This document shows, piece after piece, positions 8,832 to 17,181 of a stretch of 64,000 nt of DNA; the first letter of the stretch is position 1, and each line of letters begins with the position of its first letter. Below the pieces are notes generated by a model, which was not told where the DNA came from, ran no database searches, and worked only from the letters and a program-made list of their open reading frames with translations. Source of the stretch: Methanosarcina sp. (GTDB taxonomy: Archaea; Halobacteriota; Methanosarcinia; Methanosarcinales; Methanosarcinaceae). A program made the position numbers and the translations under genes. The stretch lies in assembly GCF_028693135.1 (NCBI RefSeq), contig NZ_JAQUVZ010000011.1:40945-104944 (forward strand). The letters are read 5' to 3'.

Positions 8832-9518
8832 GGAAACTTACTCCTTTGCTATTGATGTATCCTTTATAATGTATCCTTTTGCTGCTGTATTTTTGTTACG
8901 GGATTTTTTGCAACTGCTGGATACTACTGGTTGAGTGCTGGCTTGTAAAAGTATGTTTGAATGGCTGGATCTCAATCGAATGAGGCAATAGGTCAAACTC
9001 CCGCCTTGATATAAATAAGCTAAATTTTTGGTAAATATATCGATTGCTCTGTTTAAATTTTTAATAAATATGTTTTATTACATTTTAGCTTTTTTGAATT
9101 TTTACTGGATTAATAACTACTTTTGAACCACTATTGTTTACAGTTTAAGTAATCATCCAGGAAAATTAATAATCCAGTAATATACCAACCACTCTCCGGG
9201 TAAAGAAAAAACTTATGATTTAATCCTGTTGACGGCATTTAAGATACTTTATAAAAAATCGATATAAGATTAGTTAAGGAATGATTCAAATATAATATCG
9301 AGGGGTTTTGTTGCCAAGAATGGTTATTGGGGGAAATGGAACTATAGATCAATTCCCAAACTGAAATTTAGAAGTTATATTTTTATCATTCCAAAGGAAT
9401 AATTAGAGGACAACTAAAAAATATAATAGATACCTGAGTACATATTTGAATATTGGCTACATATTTGAAGAATAAGTACATATATACTTAGTATTCACAG
9501 CGGGTGGGGAGAACAAAT
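8832..9518. other. AT-rich region beside cdc6, candidate replication origin
   Basis: No gene was found here. The region is strongly AT-rich and contains a perfect 10-bp inverted pair, TACTGGATTA (9103-9112) and TAATCCAGTA (9170-9179). CTGG-centred variants occur nearby (GCTGGATA near 8940, GCTGGATC near 8963, ATCCAGG near 9155). These could be initiator-binding boxes flanking an unwinding element. They do not obviously match the canonical ORB consensus as I recall it, so the call rests on position, AT content and the inverted repeat. Confidence 0.35.
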
Positions 9519-12218
9519 ATGGAAATAGAATCGAAATTTTTGGTCCCGGAAGAGACAGATTTTAAAGCGCTTGAAAATCTCTCCAGGCTTGCATCTTATA
9601 CTATTTCTGAAGCTCGGATCCAGATAATTGAGGACACTTTTCTTGATACAGAAAATAAAGACATTATGGCTGCCGGGTATTACTTGAGAATAAGAAAAGC
9701 CGCAGGTGAAAAAGGGAAATGGGTGACAATCAAAAGCCTGGGAGGTTTTGAAGGCGGGACCCACAGGAGAGAAGAATATGTCAGTTTCTTGCCTGAAAGG
9801 CTTTCTGTGCTTGAATGTCCCAACCTCAAGATCAGAAATATGATTTTTGAGTTTACCTCAGGGCTTGACCTGTATCCACTTATTAATCTCAAACAGAAAA
9901 GGCTAATTCGCAAATTAAATCTTGAAGAAAAGCAGGTAGCTGACCTCTATCTGGACAGGGTAAATCTCAAAAGCGAAAGCAGGAAAAAACTCTACAATGA
10001 GTTTGAGGTTGAACTTAAAAGCGGAGGGACTGTAAAAGACCTCGAGACTATCCGGGATTTCCTCCTCAATAATTACAGTCTTGTAGAGAGCCCTTTTTCC
10101 AAGTTTGAAAGAGCATGTATTTTCAGAGAAAATCTTCCGGAAAAAACCTTCCTGGACCTGAAGGAAAGAGCTGTTTGCACACAGCTTGCAGATCACAAAA
10201 ACATATACGGAAAGCAAGCCCAGATTCTTCTTTTAATTGACAGGGGAAGTAATCCTGCAGAACTAAGCCTTCTACTTAAAGTTCCGGAACCTGAGATCGA
10301 AGCTCTGCTCTCGAGGTTTGAAAAAGAAAGGCTTTCGGTCTTTCCATTTACAGGAACTAAAGAAAAAACCCCTGGAAAAAGCCTGGCATTTCATTTCCAG
10401 TCCGGAAGAGGGGAACCCCATAAAGGCTGGACTGAGATGGGCATCGAAGAATGGACCCCTGAAGCCCTTATGGAACTGTATGGAGTTAACAGAGAAAGAG
10501 CAGAAAATATCAGGGCAGGAACCCTCGCCCTCTTTGATGGGCTTTCTGCTTATCACGGGCTCGGAAAGGAGGAAAAGGAACTTCTCGGCCTTGCAGCCCT
10601 CATGCAAAATATCGGAAGTCCGGCTTCCGGGGAAAAAGAAACACTGATTAGCAGAGAAATTCTCCTTACCCATCCAGTTAAAGGACTGAAACTTAATGAA
10701 CTGCGAATGCTTGCCCTTATAATAGAACTTCAGGACCCCGAAATAAATGAAAAAAACCTTTCATTAATCCTTGAAGAAGATAATACAGGTCTTTCTCCAG
10801 CTTTTCAGAATAAAGCCCTCATTCTTACAGCTTATCTCCGGATTGCAAACCTTTCCGACAAAGGAGCTCAGGGGTTTCTGCCCTGCCGGTTCAGGCAACT
10901 TGATGGAGCCGTCGAAATAGAACTTATGGGACCTGATGCAGAAAAAACTGCAAAAAAGGCAGAAAAAAGAAGCGAACTCTGGGAATATCTCTTCAGCACC
11001 GAACTACGGTTTACGCAGGTCAGGAAACCTCTTGAATCCGGAGACTCGGAAAGAACCTCCGAAAAAACACAAAGAGACGAAGGAAAAGGAAAAAGAGAAG
11101 AAGCTGAAGAAAAAGGAAAAAGAAAAGGAGAAGAAGCTGAAGGAAAAGGAGGGGGAAAACCCCGGGAGAAAGTTGAAGACAAAACTGAAAAAAGAATTGA
11201 GAAGAAAAAAAGAAAAGAAACTCAGAAATTCACGGTCATCCCGGAAGATTCCATGGCCTTTGTTGCGCACAGGATCTTTACATACCAGTTCTCCCAGATG
11301 CTCGCCCATGAAAAGGGAACCCGAAAAGGAGAAGACATCGAAGAGTTGCATGACATGCGCGTTGCGGTCCGCAGGATGAGGGCGTCAACACTAGTCTTTG
11401 ATGAATACCTTGAATCCGAAAAACTGGAGCCCCACCTTAAAGGGCTAAGGAGAACTCTTGGTGCCCTGGGAAGAGTCAGGGATCTGGACGTTTTCCGAGA
11501 AAAAGCAGAAACTTACCTGAAAACCCTGCCTTCCGGGCGTGAACATGACCTTGACCCTCTTTTAATTACACTTGCAGAGGAGAGAGAAAAAGCCAGGAAA
11601 AATATGCTTGATTACCTTGACAGTGAAAAGTACAGCCATTTTAAGAAAGACTTTTCGGATTTTCTGGATTTCCCGGAAACCTGGGCTCTCCCCACAACTA
11701 CAGAGAAACATGACTCTCTACCGCACAGGGTAAAAGATGTGCTTCCTTCGATCCTCTATGCCCGTTTAGCCGACATAAGTGCCTACTCCGAATGGGTGGA
11801 AGGGCCCTATGTTTCGGTTGAGAGGCTGCACAGGCTCAGGATTGCGGCCAAGGGGCTGCGTTATACTTTAGAGTTCTTTGAGGATGTGCTCGGAAAAGAA
11901 GTTGAGACCTTAATCAAAGATTTCAAAGTTTTGCAGGACCACCTTGGAGACCTGCATGATGCAGCCGTTGCAACCAAAATGCTGGGATATTACCTTAATA
12001 CAGGGACATGGAACCTTTCAGCAAGTGAAAAAGCATCGAGTGAAACGCATATTTCCGAAAGCTGTGGCGGAGTGGAAGCTTACCTTGCGTACAGGGAAGA
12101 AGAACTCTTAACCCTGCTCAACACTTTTCCGGATACCTGGAAAAAAGTCCGGACCGAAGAATTTAGAAAGAGAATTGAAAATGCAGTCAGAAGCCTCAGT
12201 CAACTACCGCTGAGCTAA
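9519..12218 (+). CDS. CYTH / degenerate Ppx-HD / CHAD fusion protein
   Basis: This 899-residue protein has four parts. The N-terminus is a CYTH domain (EIESKF carries the ExExK metal and phosphate motif), related to triphosphatases. Residues about 220-280 look like a small helix-turn-helix. Residues about 325-500 resemble the C-terminal HD domain of the neighbouring Ppx: ALMQNIGS aligns with its TLHDIGT, and LRIANLSD with LRIAEGLD. The HD metal pair reads QN, so this part is probably inactive. After a Lys/Glu-rich linker (505-575), the C-terminal CHAD domain shows its paired signatures (LHDMRVAVRRMRAS and LHRLRIAAKGLRYTLEFF). CHAD domains bind polyphosphate, and ppx and ppk lie next door. A polyphosphate-binding or granule role is inferred. 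ATG 9519 is chosen over GTG 9504 because GGGGAG precedes it. Confidence 0.85.
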   Translation: MEIESKFLVPEETDFKALENLSRLASYTISEARIQIIEDTFLDTENKDIMAAGYYLRIRKAAGEKGKWVTIKSLGGFEGGTHRREEYVSFLPERLSVLECPNLKIRNMIFEFTSGLDLYPLINLKQKRLIRKLNLEEKQVADLYLDRVNLKSESRKKLYNEFEVELKSGGTVKDLETIRDFLLNNYSLVESPFSKFERACIFRENLPEKTFLDLKERAVCTQLADHKNIYGKQAQILLLIDRGSNPAELSLLLKVPEPEIEALLSRFEKERLSVFPFTGTKEKTPGKSLAFHFQSGRGEPHKGWTEMGIEEWTPEALMELYGVNRERAENIRAGTLALFDGLSAYHGLGKEEKELLGLAALMQNIGSPASGEKETLISREILLTHPVKGLKLNELRMLALIIELQDPEINEKNLSLILEEDNTGLSPAFQNKALILTAYLRIANLSDKGAQGFLPCRFRQLDGAVEIELMGPDAEKTAKKAEKRSELWEYLFSTELRFTQVRKPLESGDSERTSEKTQRDEGKGKREEAEEKGKRKGEEAEGKGGGKPREKVEDKTEKRIEKKKRKETQKFTVIPEDSMAFVAHRIFTYQFSQMLAHEKGTRKGEDIEELHDMRVAVRRMRASTLVFDEYLESEKLEPHLKGLRRTLGALGRVRDLDVFREKAETYLKTLPSGREHDLDPLLITLAEEREKARKNMLDYLDSEKYSHFKKDFSDFLDFPETWALPTTTEKHDSLPHRVKDVLPSILYARLADISAYSEWVEGPYVSVERLHRLRIAAKGLRYTLEFFEDVLGKEVETLIKDFKVLQDHLGDLHDAAVATKMLGYYLNTGTWNLSASEKASSETHISESCGGVEAYLAYREEELLTLLNTFPDTWKKVRTEEFRKRIENAVRSLSQLPLS

Positions 12219-12252
12219 AGACTCAGGGTTTTCCTGCTGAGGATTTATAAAA
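12205..12252 (+). repeat. Dispersed stem-loop repeat, copy A
   Basis: The stem CTGAG/CTCAG (12210-12214, 12222-12226) is followed by GGTTTTCCTGCTGAGGATTT and preceded by CAACTACC. It belongs to a five-copy family in this window. This copy overlaps the stop of the CYTH-CHAD gene, so the last few residues of that protein are encoded by the repeat. Confidence 0.6.
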
Positions 12253-12303
12253 GCCTCTGACGGATTTTCAGTTTATTTTTTATTTTTGAAAACCAATTTA
12301 AGT

Positions 12304-12366
12304 TTTGAAGAGGATTTTTTTTGAAGAAGTTTCAATTTTTGAAGAGGATTTTTTTTGAAGAAGCTT
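12304..12366. repeat. 34-bp direct repeat, 2 copies
   Basis: GAAGAGGATTTTTTTTGAAG recurs at 12307 and 12341 with a 34-bp period. It lies in the convergent gap between the CYTH-CHAD gene and ppx and reaches the ppx stop codon. Confidence 0.8.
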
Positions 12367-13997
12367 CATCCCCGAGGGACTTCCTCGACCTCAACGCTGC
12401 CCTCAAAAATTAAAGGGGCGCCCTCGGCCTGTTTTATAAGAACTTTGGACTGAAGGTTATACCCGAACATCTTTTTGAAATACTTCTTCTGTTTCTCGAC
12501 CTCCCAGATTTCAAGCTGGCACTCCCGCTGGGCATGCATCTCAAGCACAAGGCCATCGGTGGAGGCAATATAAAAACGGACATGGGAGATGATTCCTGTA
12601 TGGGAACGGTCAAGCCCTTCGGCAATACGGAGCAGGGCACTGAGCAACCTCACGCTTTTTACGGCTTCTTTGCTGAGCCCTGCAAGATTGGGATGCTTCT
12701 TTTTAGGGGTGTTTTTCCTGTGGAAATACGCAAGGTTTGAAATTATTTCGATTTCTTCAGGCTGGAAACCCGGGAGGCTACTTTCTCTTATGAGGTGATA
12801 GGCATGTGCCTGATGGGTATCGTATGAGAGAAATGTCCCTATGTCGTGCAGGGTTGCGCCGTATTCAAGAAGCTCTCTCTCACTCTCCTGAAATTCATAG
12901 ACCCCAAGCGCCTGGATACTGTCAAAGAGTTCAAGAGCAAGCCTGGTGACGATATGGGCATGTTCTTCATCAAAGTTACAGGCAAGGCCAAGCTGCATGA
13001 TGCTGCGTTTCCTTACCGACATCTGCGTGACCATGTAAGAGAATTCGCTCTTTGAGATATAGTCCACGAGTAGCCCTTCCCTGAGCCCACGCTTGCTGAT
13101 CGTAATCTCTGAAAGTTCGAGTTCCTCCATAAGGGTCTCGATGATTGCAGCGCCTGCAAGGATGATGTCTGCCCTCTGGGTATTTATTCCCGGAAATTTG
13201 CGCCTCTCCTCAAGCGTCAGGGCGCACATTGCCCTGACAATTTTCTTCAGGTCTTCGTACTCCAGCTTCTCGAAACTTTCATGGGCTGTTTTATGCAGGT
13301 AAACAAAAGCGATTTTTGCAAGATTTTCGACAGTTCCCGAGCTGCCAATGGCGCAGCTTGCCCTGTACCTGGAAAGTTCTTTTGTTATATCCGTGGTCTT
13401 GCGCCGTATGTAGGCTTTGATCTGCTCATACCGCTCCTCGGAAACCGGACCTGTTTCATCCGGAAGGAACACGTTTGTCAGGCGGATTGACCCCAGGTTA
13501 AGGGAATGAAGGAAGTAACACTTGCTCTGGTCCCCTATCGACACTTCAGTACTCCCACCCCCGATATCAATAAAAAGGGCTTTTGAATAACCGAGGCGGA
13601 GCCCACTTGAGACCCCCAGATAGATCAGGCGGGCTTCTTCTGACCCTGAAATCGTGCAGACCTCAAGGTTTGCCTCTTTTTTAATCATTTCAAGAAACTG
13701 GACCCTATTGCTCGCATCCCGGGTTGCAGAGGTTGCCACAGCTATGATCTCTTCTGCCCGGTAAGCCCTTGCAAGTTCCATGAACTTTTTACAGACAACG
13801 GTTGCCCTCTCCATTGCTTTTGGCTGCAAGATCCTGTCTATAAACTCCTTATCTCCAAGCCGCACCGTTTCCTTCTGCTTGGTCAGGGGCTGGTAAGATC
13901 CATTGGAATTGATCCGGACCAGAAGAAGCCGGACCGAGTTAGTCCCTATATCAATAAACGCAACAACCCTGCCTTCGGAAATTTTCTCGGGTTCCAT
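12366..13997 (-). CDS. ppx: Exopolyphosphatase (Ppx/GppA) with HD domain
   Basis: This 543-residue enzyme of the ASKHA fold removes terminal phosphate from polyphosphate (or from pppGpp in GppA relatives). Two phosphate-binding loops are visible: AFIDIGTNSVRLLLV near residue 13 and FIDIGGGSTEVSIG near 140. The C-terminal half (from about 330) is an HD-type domain with TLHDIGTFLSYDTHQAHAY and later LRIAEGLDRSH, as in long bacterial Ppx proteins. ATG at 13997 follows AGGTGG. The gene is downstream of ppk on the same strand, 316 nt away, so synthesis and breakdown enzymes are co-oriented. It converges with the CYTH-CHAD gene. Confidence 0.93.
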   Translation of the reverse strand: MEPEKISEGRVVAFIDIGTNSVRLLLVRINSNGSYQPLTKQKETVRLGDKEFIDRILQPKAMERATVVCKKFMELARAYRAEEIIAVATSATRDASNRVQFLEMIKKEANLEVCTISGSEEARLIYLGVSSGLRLGYSKALFIDIGGGSTEVSIGDQSKCYFLHSLNLGSIRLTNVFLPDETGPVSEERYEQIKAYIRRKTTDITKELSRYRASCAIGSSGTVENLAKIAFVYLHKTAHESFEKLEYEDLKKIVRAMCALTLEERRKFPGINTQRADIILAGAAIIETLMEELELSEITISKRGLREGLLVDYISKSEFSYMVTQMSVRKRSIMQLGLACNFDEEHAHIVTRLALELFDSIQALGVYEFQESERELLEYGATLHDIGTFLSYDTHQAHAYHLIRESSLPGFQPEEIEIISNLAYFHRKNTPKKKHPNLAGLSKEAVKSVRLLSALLRIAEGLDRSHTGIISHVRFYIASTDGLVLEMHAQRECQLEIWEVEKQKKYFKKMFGYNLQSKVLIKQAEGAPLIFEGSVEVEEVPRG

Positions 13998-14313
13998 TCA
14001 TGACCACCTGAAAGCCCTGCATTTTGTTTTTCTAGAAGGATTAAAAGAGCTCCATAAATTTCACAATGTCTGTTAACATTTTTATTCAATATGAGATTTA
14101 TTTTTCGGATAGTATTTTCCTGAGTTCTATCTTTCTATATATGTGAAATTGTAAGTTCAAAAACCCTGCCCATATTAAACTCCAGAGAGTAGCATAAAAA
14201 CTTCAACTAAAACTTCAAGTGGGAAAGGAAAACACAGGAACTAAAGGAAAAGAAGGAAAAATGGAAAGGAAGGAGAAGAGAGAAAACAAAAAAAAGGAGA
14301 ATAAAAATTTTTA
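13998..14313. other. Intergenic region between ppk and ppx
   Basis: This 316-bp gap holds no gene. The part next to ppk is a purine-rich run (AAAGGAAAAGAAGG-type) read on the plus strand, which gives a pyrimidine-rich leader for the minus-strand ppx transcript. A separate ppx promoter may exist, but no clear TATA box stands out. Confidence 0.5.
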
Positions 14314-16500
14314 TCAGCCATTTTCCGTTTTAAGCTCCCAGCTGTCTCTGTTCTCAAGCATCCAGAGCTGAGAATCCAGTTCTTCTTCGTCGGGCTGCGG
14401 GTAGATCCTTTCAGTCCTGCCGTTAGGGAGGAGAAGGCGAGCTTTTATGTTATCCTTCAGGTGGGTACCGAGGATGACATCGCGCACGATGGGAATGTAA
14501 TCTAAAGATACGGGAAAGAGGACTTCGACCCGGTTGTCAAGGTTGCGGGGCATAAGGTCGGCACTGCCCATAAAAATCTCTTCTTTTCCGCCATTCCTGA
14601 AGTAGTATACTCTTGAATGTTCAAGAAAACGCCCGACTATAGAAGTGACCCTGATATTTTCGCTCAAACCGTAGATTCCGGGCCTGAGGCAACAGATGCC
14701 CCTGACAATGAGGTCTACTTTTACTCCAACCAGTGAAGCTCTGTAAAGTTCCCGGATGCACTGGTAGTCCACCAGGGAATTCATCTTGAAGAGCAGGTGA
14801 CCGTTCCCAAATTTCTCGTGCAGGTCAATCTCGCGCCTGATGCGCTCAAGGATCTGATGCCTCATATTCTGCGGGGCTACGAGGAGCTTGATATAATGGT
14901 CCTTCCTTGAATAACCTGTAAGGGCATTGAAAAGATCAGAGATGTCTTTACCTATGAAAGGGTCACCTGTGAGGTAGCCGAAGTCGGTATAGAGCTTTCC
15001 TGTAACAGCGTTGTAGTTTCCAGTCCCCATATGCACATAATACCTGATACCTTCTTTTTCAGCCCTTACAATAAGGCACATCTTGGCATGGGTTTTGCGC
15101 CCGGGAAAGCCGTAGGCTACGTGAACACCCTTGCACTCGAGTTCCTTTGCCCAGCCAATGTTGTTCTCTTCGTCAAAGCGGGCTTTAAGTTCGACAAGGA
15201 CTGCAACCTGCTTGTTCCGATCCGCAGCTTTCATAAGAGCCTGGATAATCCTGGAGTTGTCATCTACCCTGTATAATGTCATTTTAATTGCCAGGACATC
15301 CGGGTCATCGGCGGCTTCTTCCACCAGATCGGTTATCGATTCGAAACTGTCGTAAGGGTGATAGAGAAAGATATCCTTCTTTTTCAGGGCTGAAAAAATG
15401 TTTTCCTTATCGGCCATAAGGGAATGTTTTCTCTGCTCAAAAGGTTCATATTTAAGCTCAGGACGGTTAATTTGTGTAAGCTTCATAAGGCTTGAGAGGC
15501 CCAGAGGCGCCGCTGCCCTGAACATCAGAGGAGGGGTAAGCTCCAGGTTTTTAAGGAGAATATCAGAAACCCTTTCAGGCATAGTATAGTCAGTTTCAAG
15601 CCGGACAGCAGGCCCGAAGTAGTTTCTCCCCACCCTCTGCTTAACAGCAGTCAGAAGGTCCTTGTCTCCATCTTCATCAAAGCCAAGGTCAGCGTCTCGT
15701 GTGATCCTGAAAGGATAAGCTCCAAGAATGCGCTGTCCGGGGAACAGCAGATCGAGGTTTGCAGCAATCAGCTGTTCAAGCCACACAAAACGCCCTGATT
15801 TTAATTCTTCAAAACTGGAAGTTGTTTTTTCCTGGCCTTCTTCTGGAACAACAATCAGCCTTGTGAACATAGGAGGGATCTTGACCCTTGCAAAACGTTC
15901 CCCGTAGTCCGGGTCATCAATAAGTACGGCAAGGTTAATACTGAGATTTGAAATATGGGGGAAAGGATGCCCTGAGTCAAAACCAAGGGGAGTAAGTAGC
16001 GGAAAAATATTTCTTTCGAAGTAGTCCCTGAGTTTTTCTCTGTCTTCTCCGGAAAGTTCAAAGTAGTTAAGGACTTTAATTCCCTTTTCCCTTAGAGCCG
16101 GTTCGAGCACTTCGTTCCAGCAGCTGTCTTTTAGAGGAAGCTGTATTAGAAGTTCTTCCCGGATGACCTGCAACTGCTCCTGAGCCAGTTCATCTGTGCA
16201 GTCTTCCTTTGCTCCTTCAGCAATACGTTTCTTGATCCCGGAGACCCTGACCATAAAAAACTCATCAAGATTGCTCCCGAAAATGGAAAGAAACTTGACT
16301 CTCTCAAGCAGAGGATTACGTTCATCCAGAGCTTCTTCGAGTACCCGGTCATTGAACTGGAGCCAGCTATATTCCCGGTCCACATAAAGGCATTGGTCAC
16401 TCAGGTCAGGCATGCCTGATACTTCAACCCGGACTCCGTCAACACTATCCGTAACCAATCTATCAAAATCTGCACACTGAATTGGGAAGTTACGCTCCAT
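14314..16500 (-). CDS. ppk: Polyphosphate kinase (Ppk1 family)
   Basis: This protein of about 728 residues reversibly transfers the ATP gamma-phosphate onto polyphosphate. It shows the N-domain start YSWLQFNDRVLEEA, the phosphorylated-His motif KTHAKMCLIV, HMGTGNYNA shortly after, the second conserved region YYFRNGGKEEIFMGSADLMPRNLDNRVE, and ILGTHLKDN near the end. About 35 residues precede the usual Ppk start. In-frame starts are GTG 16509 and ATG 16500, neither with a well-spaced ribosome-binding site, so the N-terminus is uncertain. ppx lies downstream. Ppk1 is patchily distributed in archaea, and methanogens of this order are among its holders. Confidence 0.95.
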   Translation of the reverse strand: MERNFPIQCADFDRLVTDSVDGVRVEVSGMPDLSDQCLYVDREYSWLQFNDRVLEEALDERNPLLERVKFLSIFGSNLDEFFMVRVSGIKKRIAEGAKEDCTDELAQEQLQVIREELLIQLPLKDSCWNEVLEPALREKGIKVLNYFELSGEDREKLRDYFERNIFPLLTPLGFDSGHPFPHISNLSINLAVLIDDPDYGERFARVKIPPMFTRLIVVPEEGQEKTTSSFEELKSGRFVWLEQLIAANLDLLFPGQRILGAYPFRITRDADLGFDEDGDKDLLTAVKQRVGRNYFGPAVRLETDYTMPERVSDILLKNLELTPPLMFRAAAPLGLSSLMKLTQINRPELKYEPFEQRKHSLMADKENIFSALKKKDIFLYHPYDSFESITDLVEEAADDPDVLAIKMTLYRVDDNSRIIQALMKAADRNKQVAVLVELKARFDEENNIGWAKELECKGVHVAYGFPGRKTHAKMCLIVRAEKEGIRYYVHMGTGNYNAVTGKLYTDFGYLTGDPFIGKDISDLFNALTGYSRKDHYIKLLVAPQNMRHQILERIRREIDLHEKFGNGHLLFKMNSLVDYQCIRELYRASLVGVKVDLIVRGICCLRPGIYGLSENIRVTSIVGRFLEHSRVYYFRNGGKEEIFMGSADLMPRNLDNRVEVLFPVSLDYIPIVRDVILGTHLKDNIKARLLLPNGRTERIYPQPDEEELDSQLWMLENRDSWELKTENG

Positions 16501-16509
16501 TCCTATCAC

Positions 16510-17181
16510 GCGTGGCCTGAGTTTTGTGTATCTTCAGATCCATCCTCGAAAATATAAGAAGATCGGAATATAAGTTGCCTGGTTCATTATTTAACATTAT
16601 CATCAGATGTTCGTTCAGTATAATTAGCAAAGTTGAAAAGAAGATAACCTCGAAGTTACTCAACAGCCAAAATAACCAGTTTTCGGAAAATTTTTCCCTG
16701 AACTGTGTATCAACTCTTCCAATAACCATTAGCCGAATGAGTTTTCGATCCCCTTATCCGAAGGAAGGCGCATCTTCATATAAAGTTATCGGAGATGCAT
16801 TGACACTAAGAAGTATATAGACTTTTGGATTAACAGGAACGTAAAAACTGTCTGAAATCTTAGCCAACTCACTACTATTTACTGATATATAGTACTAAAG
16901 ACTTATAACATTATCTCCTAGAAAACAGAGAAAAACAATCAAAAAAAGAATATAGAGTATATACAAAACCGAAGATAGCAAGATATTATCAGGGAAATTA
17001 GAGTATCTACAAAACCGAAGATAGAAAGATATTACCAGGGAAATCTTCAAAAATCGCCAGAAAATGCCATACGTGTTTGACATAAAGATATTTTAAAAGA
17101 TTTTTAGAAATTATCCTTATAGTGGAATATAAAATATAGATTTTGACTATAAAAAATACCGCTTGACATTCAAATTGCCTT
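16510..17181. other. AT-rich intergenic region between ppk and the MutS-like gene
   Basis: No convincing gene was found in these 670 bases. Two small open frames (16524-16820 plus, 16895-17083 minus) have no ribosome-binding site and unusual composition. The region contains the 46-bp tandem repeat listed separately and presumably the ppk promoter. Confidence 0.6.
16954..17045. repeat. 46-bp tandem repeat, 2 copies
   Basis: Two adjacent copies (16954-16999 and 17000-17045) begin AGAGTATATACAAAACCGAA and AGAGTATCTACAAAACCGAA. They differ at only a few positions. Confidence 0.9.

Noticed and set aside
10936..11379. 147-residue Lys/Glu-rich frame inside the CYTH-CHAD gene
   Set aside because: It is an out-of-frame reading of the low-complexity linker of a clear gene.
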